NCBI RefSeq assembly: GCF_003116035.1
Contig: NZ_LGQW01000015.1
Span: 5,962,988-6,026,987, forward strand
From: Azospirillum sp. TSH64
GTDB lineage: Bacteria > Pseudomonadota > Alphaproteobacteria > Azospirillales > Azospirillaceae
Reading direction: 5' to 3'
DNA: 64,000 bases
Shown: one piece after another, positions 45,561 to 54,879 of the stretch
How positions within the stretch are numbered: position 1 is the stretch's first letter
Layout: every line of letters begins with the position of its first letter
Made by a program: the position numbers and the translations under genes
The notes under the pieces: model-generated
What the model was told of the DNA's origin: nothing
Seen by the model: the letters and a program-made list of their open reading frames with translations, nothing else
The model's database searches: none

Positions 45561-46607
45561 TTACTGTACGATGATCGAATTCTGGGACAGGTTGGTCACG
45601 CCGGCGACGGTGATGGTGGTGTTATCCGTCAGCGTAATGACGGTGTTGCCGCCGGTGACGGTCGCGTTCGACAGAAGCGACGCTGATGTCACACCCGAAT
45701 AACCCTGGATCAGAATCTTGTTGTTGGCGCCGCTGGCGTTGAAATCGCCAATGACCGTCTGCCCGCCGCCGAACACGGTGCTAAAGGCAAAGAGGTTCTC
45801 ACCGCCGCCGCCGAACATCACGCTCTTGCCGGTTCCGCCGAACAGCGTGTCGTTGGCATTGCCGCCGACGATCGTGGCCGTGTTGGTGGACGAACTGCCG
45901 CCGACTGCGTAAAGGGCATTGTTGTCGATCCCGAAGACCTGGTTGACGCCGGAGCCGGCGAAGACCGTCGACTGGCCGCCTTGAGCGAAGATGTTGCTGG
46001 TGCCGTTGCCGCCGAAAATTGTGTTGGTGCCGGACGACGCGACGATGGTGCTGTTGCCGGTGCCTCCGCCGATCAGGTTGGTGCCGCCAGTAGCAAACAC
46101 AGTGTCGTTGCCGGCCGCGTAAACGGCGTTGTTGCCGCCAGCCAGGCCGAAGACATTGGAACCAGCGCCGCCGGTGATCGTGTTGCTGCCGGAGGAGGCG
46201 AGGACGGTGTCATTCTGCGGTCCGCCATAAACGACGTAGCTGCCGCCATTCCCGTTCTGGTCGCCGACCAGACCGACCTGCGTGCTGGCATTGCCAGCGA
46301 TCACGGTGCCGGTCCCGGTCGTCGTGTTGATCGTGGTTCCGGTGACGTCGTTGCCGGCGATGATTTGGTTCGTCGCCGCCGACCCCGTGACAGTAACAGC
46401 GAGGACTCGCTCCGTCACGACGAAGGCGGAGCCGTCGATGTTGGTGGAGGTGACGCTGCCCTGTCCGGTCGCGACGTAGATGGGACCCTGCTGGGTCTGT
46501 GGAATCAGGGCGGGGTTCGACAGCACGGCTCCGATGACGGAGGAACTCACCCCAATGGTTTCGGGGTTCGAGACATTGCCGCCAGAGAGGGTAACATCCA
46601 CCGCCAT
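45561..46607 (-). CDS. Secreted beta-roll (RTX-like) repeat protein, Asn/Ser/Thr-rich
   Basis: A 348-residue protein with no signal peptide and no cysteine, and almost no lysine. From about residue 85 it consists of short glycine-rich repeats like those of RTX proteins (ITGGAGSNVFGLAGGNNAVY, TNTIFGGNGTSNIFAQGGQS, NDTLFGGTGKSVMFGGGGEN). The calcium-binding Asp positions are mostly Asn, Ser or Thr. The C-terminus ends TLTDNTTITVAGVTNLSQNS with IIVQ, a hydrophobic tail typical of type I secretion signals. GGGGAG precedes the ATG. The T1SS pair at 26104-29683 is a likely exporter. Its Ser/Thr/Asn content makes it a conceivable glycosylation target. Function is otherwise unknown. Confidence 0.8.
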   Translation of the reverse strand: MAVDVTLSGGNVSNPETIGVSSSVIGAVLSNPALIPQTQQGPIYVATGQGSVTSTNIDGSAFVVTERVLAVTVTGSAATNQIIAGNDVTGTTINTTTGTGTVIAGNASTQVGLVGDQNGNGGSYVVYGGPQNDTVLASSGSNTITGGAGSNVFGLAGGNNAVYAAGNDTVFATGGTNLIGGGTGNSTIVASSGTNTIFGGNGTSNIFAQGGQSTVFAGSGVNQVFGIDNNALYAVGGSSSTNTATIVGGNANDTLFGGTGKSVMFGGGGENLFAFSTVFGGGQTVIGDFNASGANNKILIQGYSGVTSASLLSNATVTGGNTVITLTDNTTITVAGVTNLSQNSIIVQ

Positions 46608-47649
46608 GCTATCTTACTCCCCTTGGATCAAAATCAACTCGGTTCAACGCGTCTTCAAAACTATATAGCGTCCAATGGGTATCAGCGCTCCCTCGTATCT
46701 GCAAGAAAAATGATCGTTTTGCAAGAAAGTCGCACCGCATAAGAAATTGATCAAGTTGTAACAATTGTAAATTATATAGCATCATGCATGAATATCTGAA
46801 TAGGTAGATATAATAAATTTGGGAGAAATTTTGAGATACTGAACGAAAACAAAATGTATTCAGATTAATCTCTTGGTGATGAACTATGAATTCATGAAGC
46901 GGAGAGGGCTGAGACTCCCAGATCGTTTAACGGCATGCCCACCGCATATTAAGTGCATTGAAATCGGGAGGTGCATAAGTTTGACTGACGCATCCTCAAG
47001 CAACACTACCGGACGTTCGAATAGCGCTTGCGTGGCACCATGCGTGGCGCTGACCGAACGGCGCCTCTTCGATCTGCCCAATGTGTTCAAACTCAACATA
47101 AGCCAGGCGATTATAACCGACTGGTCAAGGTCACGCTGGAATTCTTCGAGCTAAAATGGGTTTTAGCTCTACCTGCCGAGGCTCTCATGTCGTATAGTCC
47201 GCCCACGATTCGCGGAGGTCATGCATTGTTACTTACCGCCATTGAATATTGAGCTGAGTATCGACTGTACTTTCTCTGATGGTTCCAAGTTTATTCCGTG
47301 TATCTCAGTAAAGAATTTTGCGAGATTGTGGATGACGTCAAGAAATGGCGCGTGCATTTGCTCTGAATAAATTTCATCTAGGTTTGTGCGGCGCAAGAAG
47401 ACGTTTTGGAGTTGAATTTTCCCTAGGTTCGCTTTTTGTGTTCCGTCACTACATCGGCCGCTGGGGAAAAAGCTTTAAGAAACCACCCTCCCTATTACGC
47501 GGAATGAGGGGAACTGTGGTAGGAAACGGAACTTAATTTGTAGGGGTTTGATGATAGTCCAACCGAGAAAATTGTGAAGGAAAGGACATCCGGCATCGGA
47601 TGGCAAGGATGGACAATAATCGTATGGAAGAAAAAGGAGTGGTGAGGAA
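46608..47649. other. AT-rich intergenic segment without a supported gene
   Basis: These 1042 bases are clearly AT-richer than the rest of the window and separate the divergent beta-roll gene and the L-sugar operon. Open frames here (for example 46873-47154) show no recognisable family and lack good ribosome sites. Two direct repeats TGCAAGAAA occur at 46700-46708 and 46720-46728, exactly 20 bp apart, upstream of the beta-roll gene, and TTGTAA repeats nearby. A strong small hairpin lies at 47148-47169. The base composition suggests DNA of different origin or a long regulatory region. Confidence 0.5.
47148..47169. terminator. Perfect hairpin in the AT-rich gap, possible terminator or RNA element
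   Basis: GAGCTAAAA at 47148-47156 pairs exactly with TTTTAGCTC at 47161-47169 across a TGGG tetraloop. It is symmetric and lacks a following T-run, so terminator strength is uncertain. No gene ends just before it on the plus strand. Confidence 0.4.
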
Positions 47650-48504
47650 ATGAATATACTGATTCTCGGTGGAAACGGAATGTTGGGACACCGAATGGTA
47701 TTGCATTTTCTTAAAAATCACAATGTCGCGTATACCGTTCGCGGCAATGCCCCGCCCGATGCGCTGCCGTCAGACATGTGTTTTCCGAATGTCGATGTAT
47801 GCAACTTGACGGATGTCATGGACGTCTTCATTCGGTTCAAGCCGGATGCCGTCCTAAACTGCGCGGGCTTGGTGAAGCAGAAGCCGATGGGGCAGTCGGT
47901 CGTGGCGTCTAGCATCGTCAACAGCGTAGCCCCCCATCAGCTCGCCAGTCTTTGCCGGACGGCCGGCGCGCGATTCGTGCATATCAGCACCGACTGCGTC
48001 TTCTCAGGTCGTCGCGGCAACTATACCGAAGATGACCAGCCCGATCCTGTCGACGTCTATGGCATGACCAAGCTGCTGGGCGAAGTCAACGCTCCTGGGT
48101 GTTTGACGCTGCGGACCTCGATCATCGGGCGCGAACTCAACACCAGGCATGGGCTTCTTGAATGGTTCCTCCACCAAAAGGAGGCGGTAAAAGGCTTCAG
48201 CTCTGCGATATTCTCCGGCGTGACCACTGTCGAATTGGCGCGGATCGTCGAAAATCTGCTGGTCGGGTACCCGCAGGCGGAGGGCCTTTACCATGTGTCT
48301 GCGGCTCCGATAAGCAAATATGATCTGCTGCGGCTCGTTTCTGCAAACTATGACCACTCAATTCCGATCATGCCTGACGATTCGTTCCTCTTGGACCGAT
48401 CGCTCGATTCCAGCCTCTTCCGCCGGACCTTCAGCTATGCCCCTCCCGGATGGAGCGATATGATACAGCAGGCCCGCGCCGAGGAGAACAAGTCATGCCG
48501 TTGA
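47650..48504 (+). CDS. RmlD-like nucleotide-sugar reductase, UDP-L-QuiNAc/L-FucNAc pathway
   Basis: SDR of 284 residues resembling dTDP-4-dehydrorhamnose reductase. It opens MNILILGGNGMLGHRMVLHF, has VLNCAGLVKQKP, HISTDCVFSGRRGNY and VDVYGMTKLLGEV with the Tyr-Lys pair near 137-141, and SGVTTVELARIVENLLVG late. Unlike FnlB/Cap5F it has no C-terminal cupin domain, which points to a WbvR-like reductase giving the L-quinovosamine or L-rhamnosamine form. GAGG lies just before the ATG. It overlaps the following dehydratase by 10 bp and starts the plus-strand operon. Confidence 0.82.
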   Translation: MNILILGGNGMLGHRMVLHFLKNHNVAYTVRGNAPPDALPSDMCFPNVDVCNLTDVMDVFIRFKPDAVLNCAGLVKQKPMGQSVVASSIVNSVAPHQLASLCRTAGARFVHISTDCVFSGRRGNYTEDDQPDPVDVYGMTKLLGEVNAPGCLTLRTSIIGRELNTRHGLLEWFLHQKEAVKGFSSAIFSGVTTVELARIVENLLVGYPQAEGLYHVSAAPISKYDLLRLVSANYDHSIPIMPDDSFLLDRSLDSSLFRRTFSYAPPGWSDMIQQARAEENKSCR

Positions 48505-49559
48505 CTGGCAAGGCGGTCCTGATCACGGGCGGCACCGGATCGCTCGGCAAGACCCTGGTCCGCCGCCTGCTCGAGGATGTGGACCGGCGGCCGCGCAAGA
48601 TCGTCGTCTTCTCCCGCGACGAGGCGAAGCATCACTCCATGCGCGTGCATTACGCAACGGCACGGACCCCAGGCGAAGCGGCGCTGGCTCTCGCCGCCCG
48701 TGAATGCCTGCAGTTCCGCATCGGCGATGTGCGCGACTTTCACAGCGTTGCCGGGGCCTTGCACGGAATCGATGTGGTGATCCACACGGCTGCGCTGAAG
48801 CAGGTGCCGAGTTGTGAGTACTTCCCGTCCGAGGCTATTGCCACCAATGTCGGCGGCGCCGAGAATATTGTGCGGGCGATCCGCGATCTGCGCCTCGACG
48901 TGGAGGCGGTGGTTGGGGTGTCCACCGACAAGGCGGTCAAGCCAGTCAACGTCATGGGCATGACCAAATCGCTGCAGGAGCGCGTGTTCATTGCGGCCAA
49001 TCTCAGCTGTCCCAGCACCCGTTTCGTCATCGTTCGCTATGGCAATGTTCTAGCTTCGCGCGGCTCGGTCGTTCCCCTGTTCCATCATCAGATCCTCACC
49101 GGAGGCCCGCTGACCGTCACCAGTGCGGAGATGACACGTTTCCTCCTGAGCCTCGACGATGCCGTCGATATCGTCTTCTCTGCTATCGAGCACGCGAAGG
49201 CCGGCGAAATCTATGTGCCCGAGGTAGCGTCGGCCAGGGTTGTCGATCTGGCGGAACAGCTGATCGACGGCCGTGAGGTCGAGATCGAGGTCATTGGTGT
49301 GCGGCCCGGCGAGAAGATTCATGAAATCCTCGTGTCCGAGGAGGAAGGGATGCGCGCCTTTCGACACAGCAACGGCAAGATCGTCATTCGTCCCGACATT
49401 CCGGAGATCCCCTCCAGCGGGGTGGGCCAAGAGCCTGCCTTGGGCGAATACAGTTCGGCAGGGGCGCTGATGGATGCCGCTCAGGTCAGAAAACTCCTCC
49501 TCAGCCGCGGGTTGATGGTCGGAAACGACTCGGCAATGAAAGGTGAGCTGCTGCGATGA
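48495..49559 (+). CDS. UDP-GlcNAc 4,6-dehydratase/5-epimerase, FnlA/WbjB/WbvB type
   Basis: Polysaccharide-biosynthesis SDR of 354 residues that should convert UDP-GlcNAc to 4-keto-6-deoxy hexoses with C5 inversion. It has GGTGSLGKTLVRRLL at 11-25, HTAALKQVPSCEYFPSEAI (AALK motif), and the CapD-family active-site variant STDKAVKPVNVMGMTKSLQE, in which Met replaces the usual Tyr. RPGEKIHEILVSEEE near 275 is typical of FnlA/WbjB. The ATG at 48495 lies inside the preceding gene with GGAG ten bases upstream, so the two are translationally coupled. Confidence 0.87.
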   Translation: MPLTGKAVLITGGTGSLGKTLVRRLLEDVDRRPRKIVVFSRDEAKHHSMRVHYATARTPGEAALALAARECLQFRIGDVRDFHSVAGALHGIDVVIHTAALKQVPSCEYFPSEAIATNVGGAENIVRAIRDLRLDVEAVVGVSTDKAVKPVNVMGMTKSLQERVFIAANLSCPSTRFVIVRYGNVLASRGSVVPLFHHQILTGGPLTVTSAEMTRFLLSLDDAVDIVFSAIEHAKAGEIYVPEVASARVVDLAEQLIDGREVEIEVIGVRPGEKIHEILVSEEEGMRAFRHSNGKIVIRPDIPEIPSSGVGQEPALGEYSSAGALMDAAQVRKLLLSRGLMVGNDSAMKGELLR

Positions 49560-50671
49560 AGGTCATCACCGTCCTTGGCACTCGTCCTGAAATCATCCGC
49601 CTCAGCCTGATCATCCCGAAGCTCGATCGGCTGTGCGATCATGTTCTCGTCCATACCGGGCAGAACTCCGATCCCGGACTGAGCGATATCTTTTTCGAGC
49701 AGCTCGGGCTCAGGCAGCCCGATCTCTATCTCGGGGTTCAGGGAAAATCGCCGGCCGACCAGATTGCCCAGATCCTGACGGGGTGCGAACGCGCATTTCT
49801 CGAACACCGCCCCGACCGCCTCCTCATCCTGGGCGACACCAACTCGGCCTTGTCCGCGATGGTGGCGAAGCGCATGGGCATCGCCGTCTTCCATATGGAG
49901 GCTGGCAACCGCTGTTTCGACAGCCGGGTACCGGAGGAGGTGAACCGGCGCATCGTCGATCATTCCAGCGATGTGTTGCTGCCCTATACCGAACACAGCC
50001 GTGCCTATCTGCTGCGCGAGGGCATCCAGCAAAACCGCATCTTCGTCACGGGAAATCCGATCTGCGAAGTGCTTGAGCACTGGCGTCCCCGGTTCGAACA
50101 GGCCGAAGCGCTTGGTCAGCTCGGGCTGGAGCGCGGCCGCTACATGCTGGCGACCATGCATCGTGCCGAGAACGTCGACCGCGAGGAGAGGCTCGGCATC
50201 CTCATGAATGCGCTCGCAGCGCTGCGCGAGCGGCATGGAATGCCAATCGTTGTCAGCACCCATCCACGAACCAGAGCCCGGATGACGGCTTTCGGATTGA
50301 AGGAGGAGGACAGCGGTGTTCGCTACCTGCCGCCCTTCAACTTCGTGGATTTCTTGGCGCTTCAGAAGAACGCCAGATGCGTGATCAGCGACAGCGGAAC
50401 CGTCCAGGAGGAATGTGCGATCCTTGGCACGCCGAACGTCACGCTTCGCGACACCACCGAGCGACCGGAGACCCTGGATTGCGGCAGCAACATGATCAGC
50501 GGCCTGACCCGAGACGGAATCCTCCAGGCTGTCGACGTCGTCCTGGCGCTTGCTCCGGCCTGGGAGGTTCCCGAACCTTACAGGCGCAGGAATGTGAGTG
50601 ATGCCGTTGCCCGCATACTATTGAGCCACCATGATTTTCCTCCGCAATCCGGCGTCGTCGCGAGAGGATGA
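49556..50671 (+). CDS. UDP-N-acetylglucosamine 2-epimerase family, WbjD/FnlC/WbvD type
   Basis: Non-hydrolysing NDP-sugar 2-epimerase of 371 residues. It starts VITVLGTRPEIIRLSLIIPK and has HTGQNSDPGLSDIFFEQLGL. The central HMEAGNRCFDSRVPEEVNRR is the form seen in the FucNAc/QuiNAc 2-epimerases, not in WecB (AGLRT). RAENVD and ISDSGTVQEECAILGTPNVTLR complete the donor site. A 4-bp ATGA overlap joins it to the dehydratase. Together the three genes can make an L-configured 2-acetamido-2,6-dideoxyhexose. Confidence 0.89.
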   Translation: MKVITVLGTRPEIIRLSLIIPKLDRLCDHVLVHTGQNSDPGLSDIFFEQLGLRQPDLYLGVQGKSPADQIAQILTGCERAFLEHRPDRLLILGDTNSALSAMVAKRMGIAVFHMEAGNRCFDSRVPEEVNRRIVDHSSDVLLPYTEHSRAYLLREGIQQNRIFVTGNPICEVLEHWRPRFEQAEALGQLGLERGRYMLATMHRAENVDREERLGILMNALAALRERHGMPIVVSTHPRTRARMTAFGLKEEDSGVRYLPPFNFVDFLALQKNARCVISDSGTVQEECAILGTPNVTLRDTTERPETLDCGSNMISGLTRDGILQAVDVVLALAPAWEVPEPYRRRNVSDAVARILLSHHDFPPQSGVVARG

Positions 50672-50808
50672 TGCATAACCCTGAGGCCGAGGACGCCGGA
50701 ACCGGAACGGGCGCTTGGTTGCGCGGTTCTGCGCAATCTTCGGCGTTGTCATTTTTTTTGGCGATCCTCGGATAGGGCAAACCATTTCGGAAAGAAGCCG
50801 GTCGATTT

Positions 50809-52911
50809 ATGCAGAGTGTTCATGCAGTGCAGAGCGAAGCGGAGATCTGGTCGCAGTTGGATGTCTTTCGGAATACGGGCGATGCCGCGCCGGCGCATGA
50901 GGCCATCACGCGCCTGCTCGGCGAAAATGAAACCCGGCTGGCCGAGCGTCTCTGCAAGGCGCTTCTTGCCGATTCTCCTGAGGACGTGGTGGCGCTCGAC
51001 GCGCTCAGCCAGATCGCTGAACGGGCGGGAGACATCCCGGAGACAATCCGATGGATCGAGCGGCTTATCGCGACCCCGAAGCCCCCTGCTTTCGCTTTCA
51101 CGCGCTGCATGTATCTTTACCGGTCGCTCGGCGACTCCGACAAGGCGCTGCGGACCATTTTTCATGGCCGGGCCCATCATCCCAACTCGGAGGATCTGCG
51201 TCTGCAGACCCTGAGCTTGCTGATCGAACGGGGTGCTCTGAACTGGGCCAGGGCCGAAGCGGAGCTTGTTCTGCTCCTTGGCATCACCATGCCGCCGCTC
51301 GTGCGTCTTGTGACGCATGCGCTTATTGAGGGAGGAGCACCCAACCATGTGCTGGCCGCGGCTGCGTCCGTCGTCCAGGGTGTTTCCGACCCGGCGGGGG
51401 CGCTGTGCGGCTACCGCCTCCTGATCAAGGCGGAACTGCCGAAGGAGGCCGCAGCTGTGCTCATAGCCGGCCTTGCAGCATTTCCGGGGAATGTGGAACT
51501 GGTCAAGGACGCACTCGATGCCGTACGTCGTGACCCCCAGCTGCTCGCACCTTTCGGACTGTCCGGAATGGACGGTGCCGAAAGCTTGAGCCTGTCGGGC
51601 AGTATGACCGACGTGGGCACGCTGGGCGATGCCCTTGCGCTGGTCATGGTCGATCCGGCACAACCCGCCACGACTCCCGACGTGAAGGTGCTTGAACAGA
51701 TCGTACGCAACAGTCCCCTCGCTGTACCGAGACCGGACGGGCCGATTGTATTCGTCAGCTGGACTTTGGCGCGCGGCGGTGCCGAGCGGCTGGTGGCCAT
51801 GGCGTTCAAGCGCCTGCGTGCCCGCCTTGCACCGCGTCCTGTGGAACTCCTGCTTTTCGATTGCTCGGACGAACGGGGCAGCAGCTTCTATCTGCGGGAA
51901 GCCGGGCTCACGCGTGCGGACGTGATCGTTCAGCCGGAACTGCAGAACATCGACGTCCCTTATGCCTGGCTTCAAATGCCCAACGCCCAGCAATGGCTGA
52001 TCAATCATTTCCGCAATAGGAAGCCATCGGTCGTCTATGCCCATCTCGAGGTGCCGAACCTTCTCGCCGGTTTAGCTGGGGTTCTGACCGGCGTTCCCCG
52101 CCTGCTGATCGGCACCTACAATATGAAACCGCCGGACTTCATCGACGATGAGGACGCCTGTCATTGGTACCGCGAGGGCTATCGGCAGCTTCTGACGCGG
52201 CCGGAGGTCCATCTCACCGGATTGGCTCAGACCTGTATCGACGATTACCAGGAATGGCTGGGCGTAGATCTGTCCACCAGATCTTCCGTCATTCCCAGCG
52301 GGTTCGACATGTCCGGCTTCCGCTCCGCCCTCGATCCGGACGACCGTGAGCGGGCCCGCCGAATCCTCGGGATCGCAGGCGATACTCCCGTGGTCGGTGT
52401 GATGATGCGCATCGTGCCGCCGAAGGACCCTTTGCTTTGGGTGAAGGTGGCATCTGCCGTTCACCGGAATCGGACGGACACCCGCTTCGTCGTCATCGGT
52501 GACGGTCCGCTGGCGCAAGCCATGAAGGACGCGGTCGAGGAGGCCGGGCTGACTCCGGCATTCCTGTTTCCCGGAGTGGTCGCCGACGCCTATTCGGTTC
52601 TGCCTGCGTTCGACGTGTTCCTGATGACATCCCACAGCGAAGGCGTGCCGAACGTCGTCATCGAGGCTCAGGCGAGCGGCCTTCCGGTCGTTGCCCGGCG
52701 GGCCGGCGCTGTGGCGGATGCCATGCTTCCGGAGCAAAGCGGTGTGGTGCTCGACACGGCACATCCGGATCAGCTTGCCGCCGCGGTGCTCACCTTCCTC
52801 AACGACAGCATTCTGGCCCGCAAGGCCGGTGCGGTGGCTCAGGCTTTCGCACGGCAGAATTTCGACATCGAACGCATGATCGATGAGATCGCGGCGTTGA
52901 TGGACACCTGA
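50809..52911 (+). CDS. TPR-like/GT4 glycosyltransferase
   Basis: A 700-residue protein. The first 300 residues are alpha-helical repeats (LAERLCKALLADSPEDVVAL; RWIERLIATPKPPAFAFTRC). The GT4 part begins near 312 (GPIVFVSWTLARGGAERLVAMA), and has SVVYAHLEVPNLLAGLAGVL, SSVIPSGFDMSGFRSALDPD, VVGVMMRIVPPKDPLLWVKV and MTSHSEGVPNVVIEAQASGL with the EX7E pair, then PVVARRAGAVADAM. GGAERL is a common acceptor-loop motif. It is 137 bp after the 2-epimerase gene and probably uses its product or another UDP-HexNAc. Confidence 0.87.
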   Translation: MQSVHAVQSEAEIWSQLDVFRNTGDAAPAHEAITRLLGENETRLAERLCKALLADSPEDVVALDALSQIAERAGDIPETIRWIERLIATPKPPAFAFTRCMYLYRSLGDSDKALRTIFHGRAHHPNSEDLRLQTLSLLIERGALNWARAEAELVLLLGITMPPLVRLVTHALIEGGAPNHVLAAAASVVQGVSDPAGALCGYRLLIKAELPKEAAAVLIAGLAAFPGNVELVKDALDAVRRDPQLLAPFGLSGMDGAESLSLSGSMTDVGTLGDALALVMVDPAQPATTPDVKVLEQIVRNSPLAVPRPDGPIVFVSWTLARGGAERLVAMAFKRLRARLAPRPVELLLFDCSDERGSSFYLREAGLTRADVIVQPELQNIDVPYAWLQMPNAQQWLINHFRNRKPSVVYAHLEVPNLLAGLAGVLTGVPRLLIGTYNMKPPDFIDDEDACHWYREGYRQLLTRPEVHLTGLAQTCIDDYQEWLGVDLSTRSSVIPSGFDMSGFRSALDPDDRERARRILGIAGDTPVVGVMMRIVPPKDPLLWVKVASAVHRNRTDTRFVVIGDGPLAQAMKDAVEEAGLTPAFLFPGVVADAYSVLPAFDVFLMTSHSEGVPNVVIEAQASGLPVVARRAGAVADAMLPEQSGVVLDTAHPDQLAAAVLTFLNDSILARKAGAVAQAFARQNFDIERMIDEIAALMDT

Positions 52912-53112
52912 ATGGCATTCCGGTGAAGGCTGCCGGAATCCTTGCCCCCGGTGGTGGAGCGGGAAACGTGTCAAAAAATAACAAGTCTATGATCGCAAGC
53001 GTCGGGGTGGTTGATTATCCTGTCGCGCCTGTGCGTTTCGTCAGGCGTATATTATTCGATAGGAAACGTTTCATCCGACTCCTGCCCGGATGCCGAATGC
53101 CGAGGATTTTCC

Positions 53113-54879
53113 ATGCTGATTGATTGGACTGCAGGGGCGGACGTGACGACGGCCTGTCCGTTGTGTCGGGCTGACGGGCCGAAGCCCCGCCGTCTGGTGG
53201 CATACGACCGCGCCAATGGCGGAGCTGCCCATGCCCTGTATGGCTGTCCCTCCTGCGGCGGCGCCTTCTTCGATCCGCTGCCACAGCCGCGCTACGAAGA
53301 AGGCGGCAATCCGGAGGCGGCGATCAAGTTCTATGTCGAGCAGGGCGCCGGTCCAGACGTCATGCTGGAGCCGACCGCCATCCTCGACCAGCTGCCGGTG
53401 CGGCGCTATCTGGAGATCGGCTGCGGTTTCGGGTTTTCGCTGGACTATGCGCAGCGGTCGCGCGGCTGGCAGTGCCGCGGCTACGATCCAGGGCTGCTGG
53501 CGCAGGCCGGCCGGACGGCGCTGGGGCTCGACATCCGCTCGGAATATCTGACGGCCCACACTCCTCTGGAGGACGGGGCCTGGGACGCCATGCTCTGTTC
53601 GGAGGTGATCGAGCATGTCCATGACCCGGATGCTTTTCTTTCCGTAATCCGCCGCGCGCTGGCGCCCGACGGCGTGCTGGTGATAACGACGCCGAACGCT
53701 GCCGGCATCGACCCGTCGACCGATTTCGGCGTGCTTCTGCCGCTGCTCAGCGCCGGCTTCCACACGATGCTGTTTTCCGCAGCCGCGCTTGAAGGCGCGC
53801 TGCGGCGAGCGGGTTTCACCGAGATCCGCATCGGCGGCACGACTCACCAACTCCAGGCGGTGGCATCCCGCCGGCCTCTGCCCGCGCCGGCGCCCCTCGA
53901 CCGAGCCCGCTATCGCGCCTATCTCGCGGACCGTGTGATGCTGCACGATGCCGATACACCGCTCGGCACGGGCTTCCGCCACCGTCTCATCAAGGAATAT
54001 GTCAACGCCGGCGACTATGATGCGGCACGCGCGCCGCTGGCATCGCTGGCGGAAGGCTGGTCGAAGGCGTACGGAATCGACCTCTCGGCGCCGCAGGATA
54101 TCCGGTTTCCGGAACCGGGGGCTTTGGACTTCGAAACGCTGGCGATGCATTTTCCGCTGGATCTGTGCAGTGTCCTCTACGCGCAGGGGATTCTCCAATT
54201 GAATGCATCCGGCGACGCAGCGCATGCGGCACACTGCTTCGCCGCAGCTTCCGCTTTCGGTGCGATCCTCCGCAAGGCGCTCCAGGCGATGGGCACGGAC
54301 GACGGTGAAACCGCGGACCTCGGCGCCCGCGCCCTCTGCGAGGAGGTTATTGCACTGGCGCGCTTCGACGCGGAAAAGGCTATTGGTCTCCATGCACGCC
54401 TCGGCACCGGTCCCTGGGACAAATCGGTCAGCCTGTCGGCTGCGTTGCTGGAGCAGACCCGGCAGCGGCTGATCGTCACGCTGGTGAACGCCGGTTCCTA
54501 TGATGCCGCGCAATCGTTGGTCATGGAAACCGACGGTGATCCGATACCTCAGGACGCCGAGGCCATCGCTTTCGCCGACCGGCTCTCACTCCTTTTCGTC
54601 GTTGGCGTGCTGGCGCTCAACCATCAATCCGACCATGGGCGTGCGGCGCAGGTTTTCAGGCGCCTGTACGACGCGTGCCGGATGCGGCCCGGAACGTCCG
54701 GCGCTTGGACTCTGCTATGGCCTGCCCGTTACCATGAGGCGCTGGCCCTCAGCCAAGCCGGGCGGAGCGATTCGGCGCAGAACGCCGCCATCGATCTGCT
54801 GGCTCCGGTGAAGGAGGGTCAACCCGAGGTTCCCGCTCCCTACAGGGCCTGGGCGGCCCAGCTGTTGGGAGTGCAGTAA
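53113..54879 (+). CDS. SAM-dependent methyltransferase with Zn-finger start and helical C-terminus
   Basis: A 588-residue protein. Four cysteines in CPLCRAD and CPSCGGAFFDPLP near 16-56 form a zinc-knuckle element. The class I methyltransferase follows: YLEIGCGFGFSLDYAQ (motif I), YDPGLLAQAG, and DAMLCSEVIEHVHDPDAFLS with ALAPDGVLVITTPNAAG. Residues 290-588 are helical, TPR-like (AGDYDAARAPLASLAEGWSK; NAGSYDAAQSLVMETDG). GAGG lies eight bases before the chosen ATG. It may methylate the glycan terminus. Its stop overlaps the following gene's start by one base (TAATG). Confidence 0.85.
   Translation: MLIDWTAGADVTTACPLCRADGPKPRRLVAYDRANGGAAHALYGCPSCGGAFFDPLPQPRYEEGGNPEAAIKFYVEQGAGPDVMLEPTAILDQLPVRRYLEIGCGFGFSLDYAQRSRGWQCRGYDPGLLAQAGRTALGLDIRSEYLTAHTPLEDGAWDAMLCSEVIEHVHDPDAFLSVIRRALAPDGVLVITTPNAAGIDPSTDFGVLLPLLSAGFHTMLFSAAALEGALRRAGFTEIRIGGTTHQLQAVASRRPLPAPAPLDRARYRAYLADRVMLHDADTPLGTGFRHRLIKEYVNAGDYDAARAPLASLAEGWSKAYGIDLSAPQDIRFPEPGALDFETLAMHFPLDLCSVLYAQGILQLNASGDAAHAAHCFAAASAFGAILRKALQAMGTDDGETADLGARALCEEVIALARFDAEKAIGLHARLGTGPWDKSVSLSAALLEQTRQRLIVTLVNAGSYDAAQSLVMETDGDPIPQDAEAIAFADRLSLLFVVGVLALNHQSDHGRAAQVFRRLYDACRMRPGTSGAWTLLWPARYHEALALSQAGRSDSAQNAAIDLLAPVKEGQPEVPAPYRAWAAQLLGVQ

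Noticed and set aside
46873..47154. A 93-codon gene in the AT-rich gap.
   Set aside because: No ribosome site, no recognisable motif, and the composition gives no codon-bias signal; other frames there are equally open.
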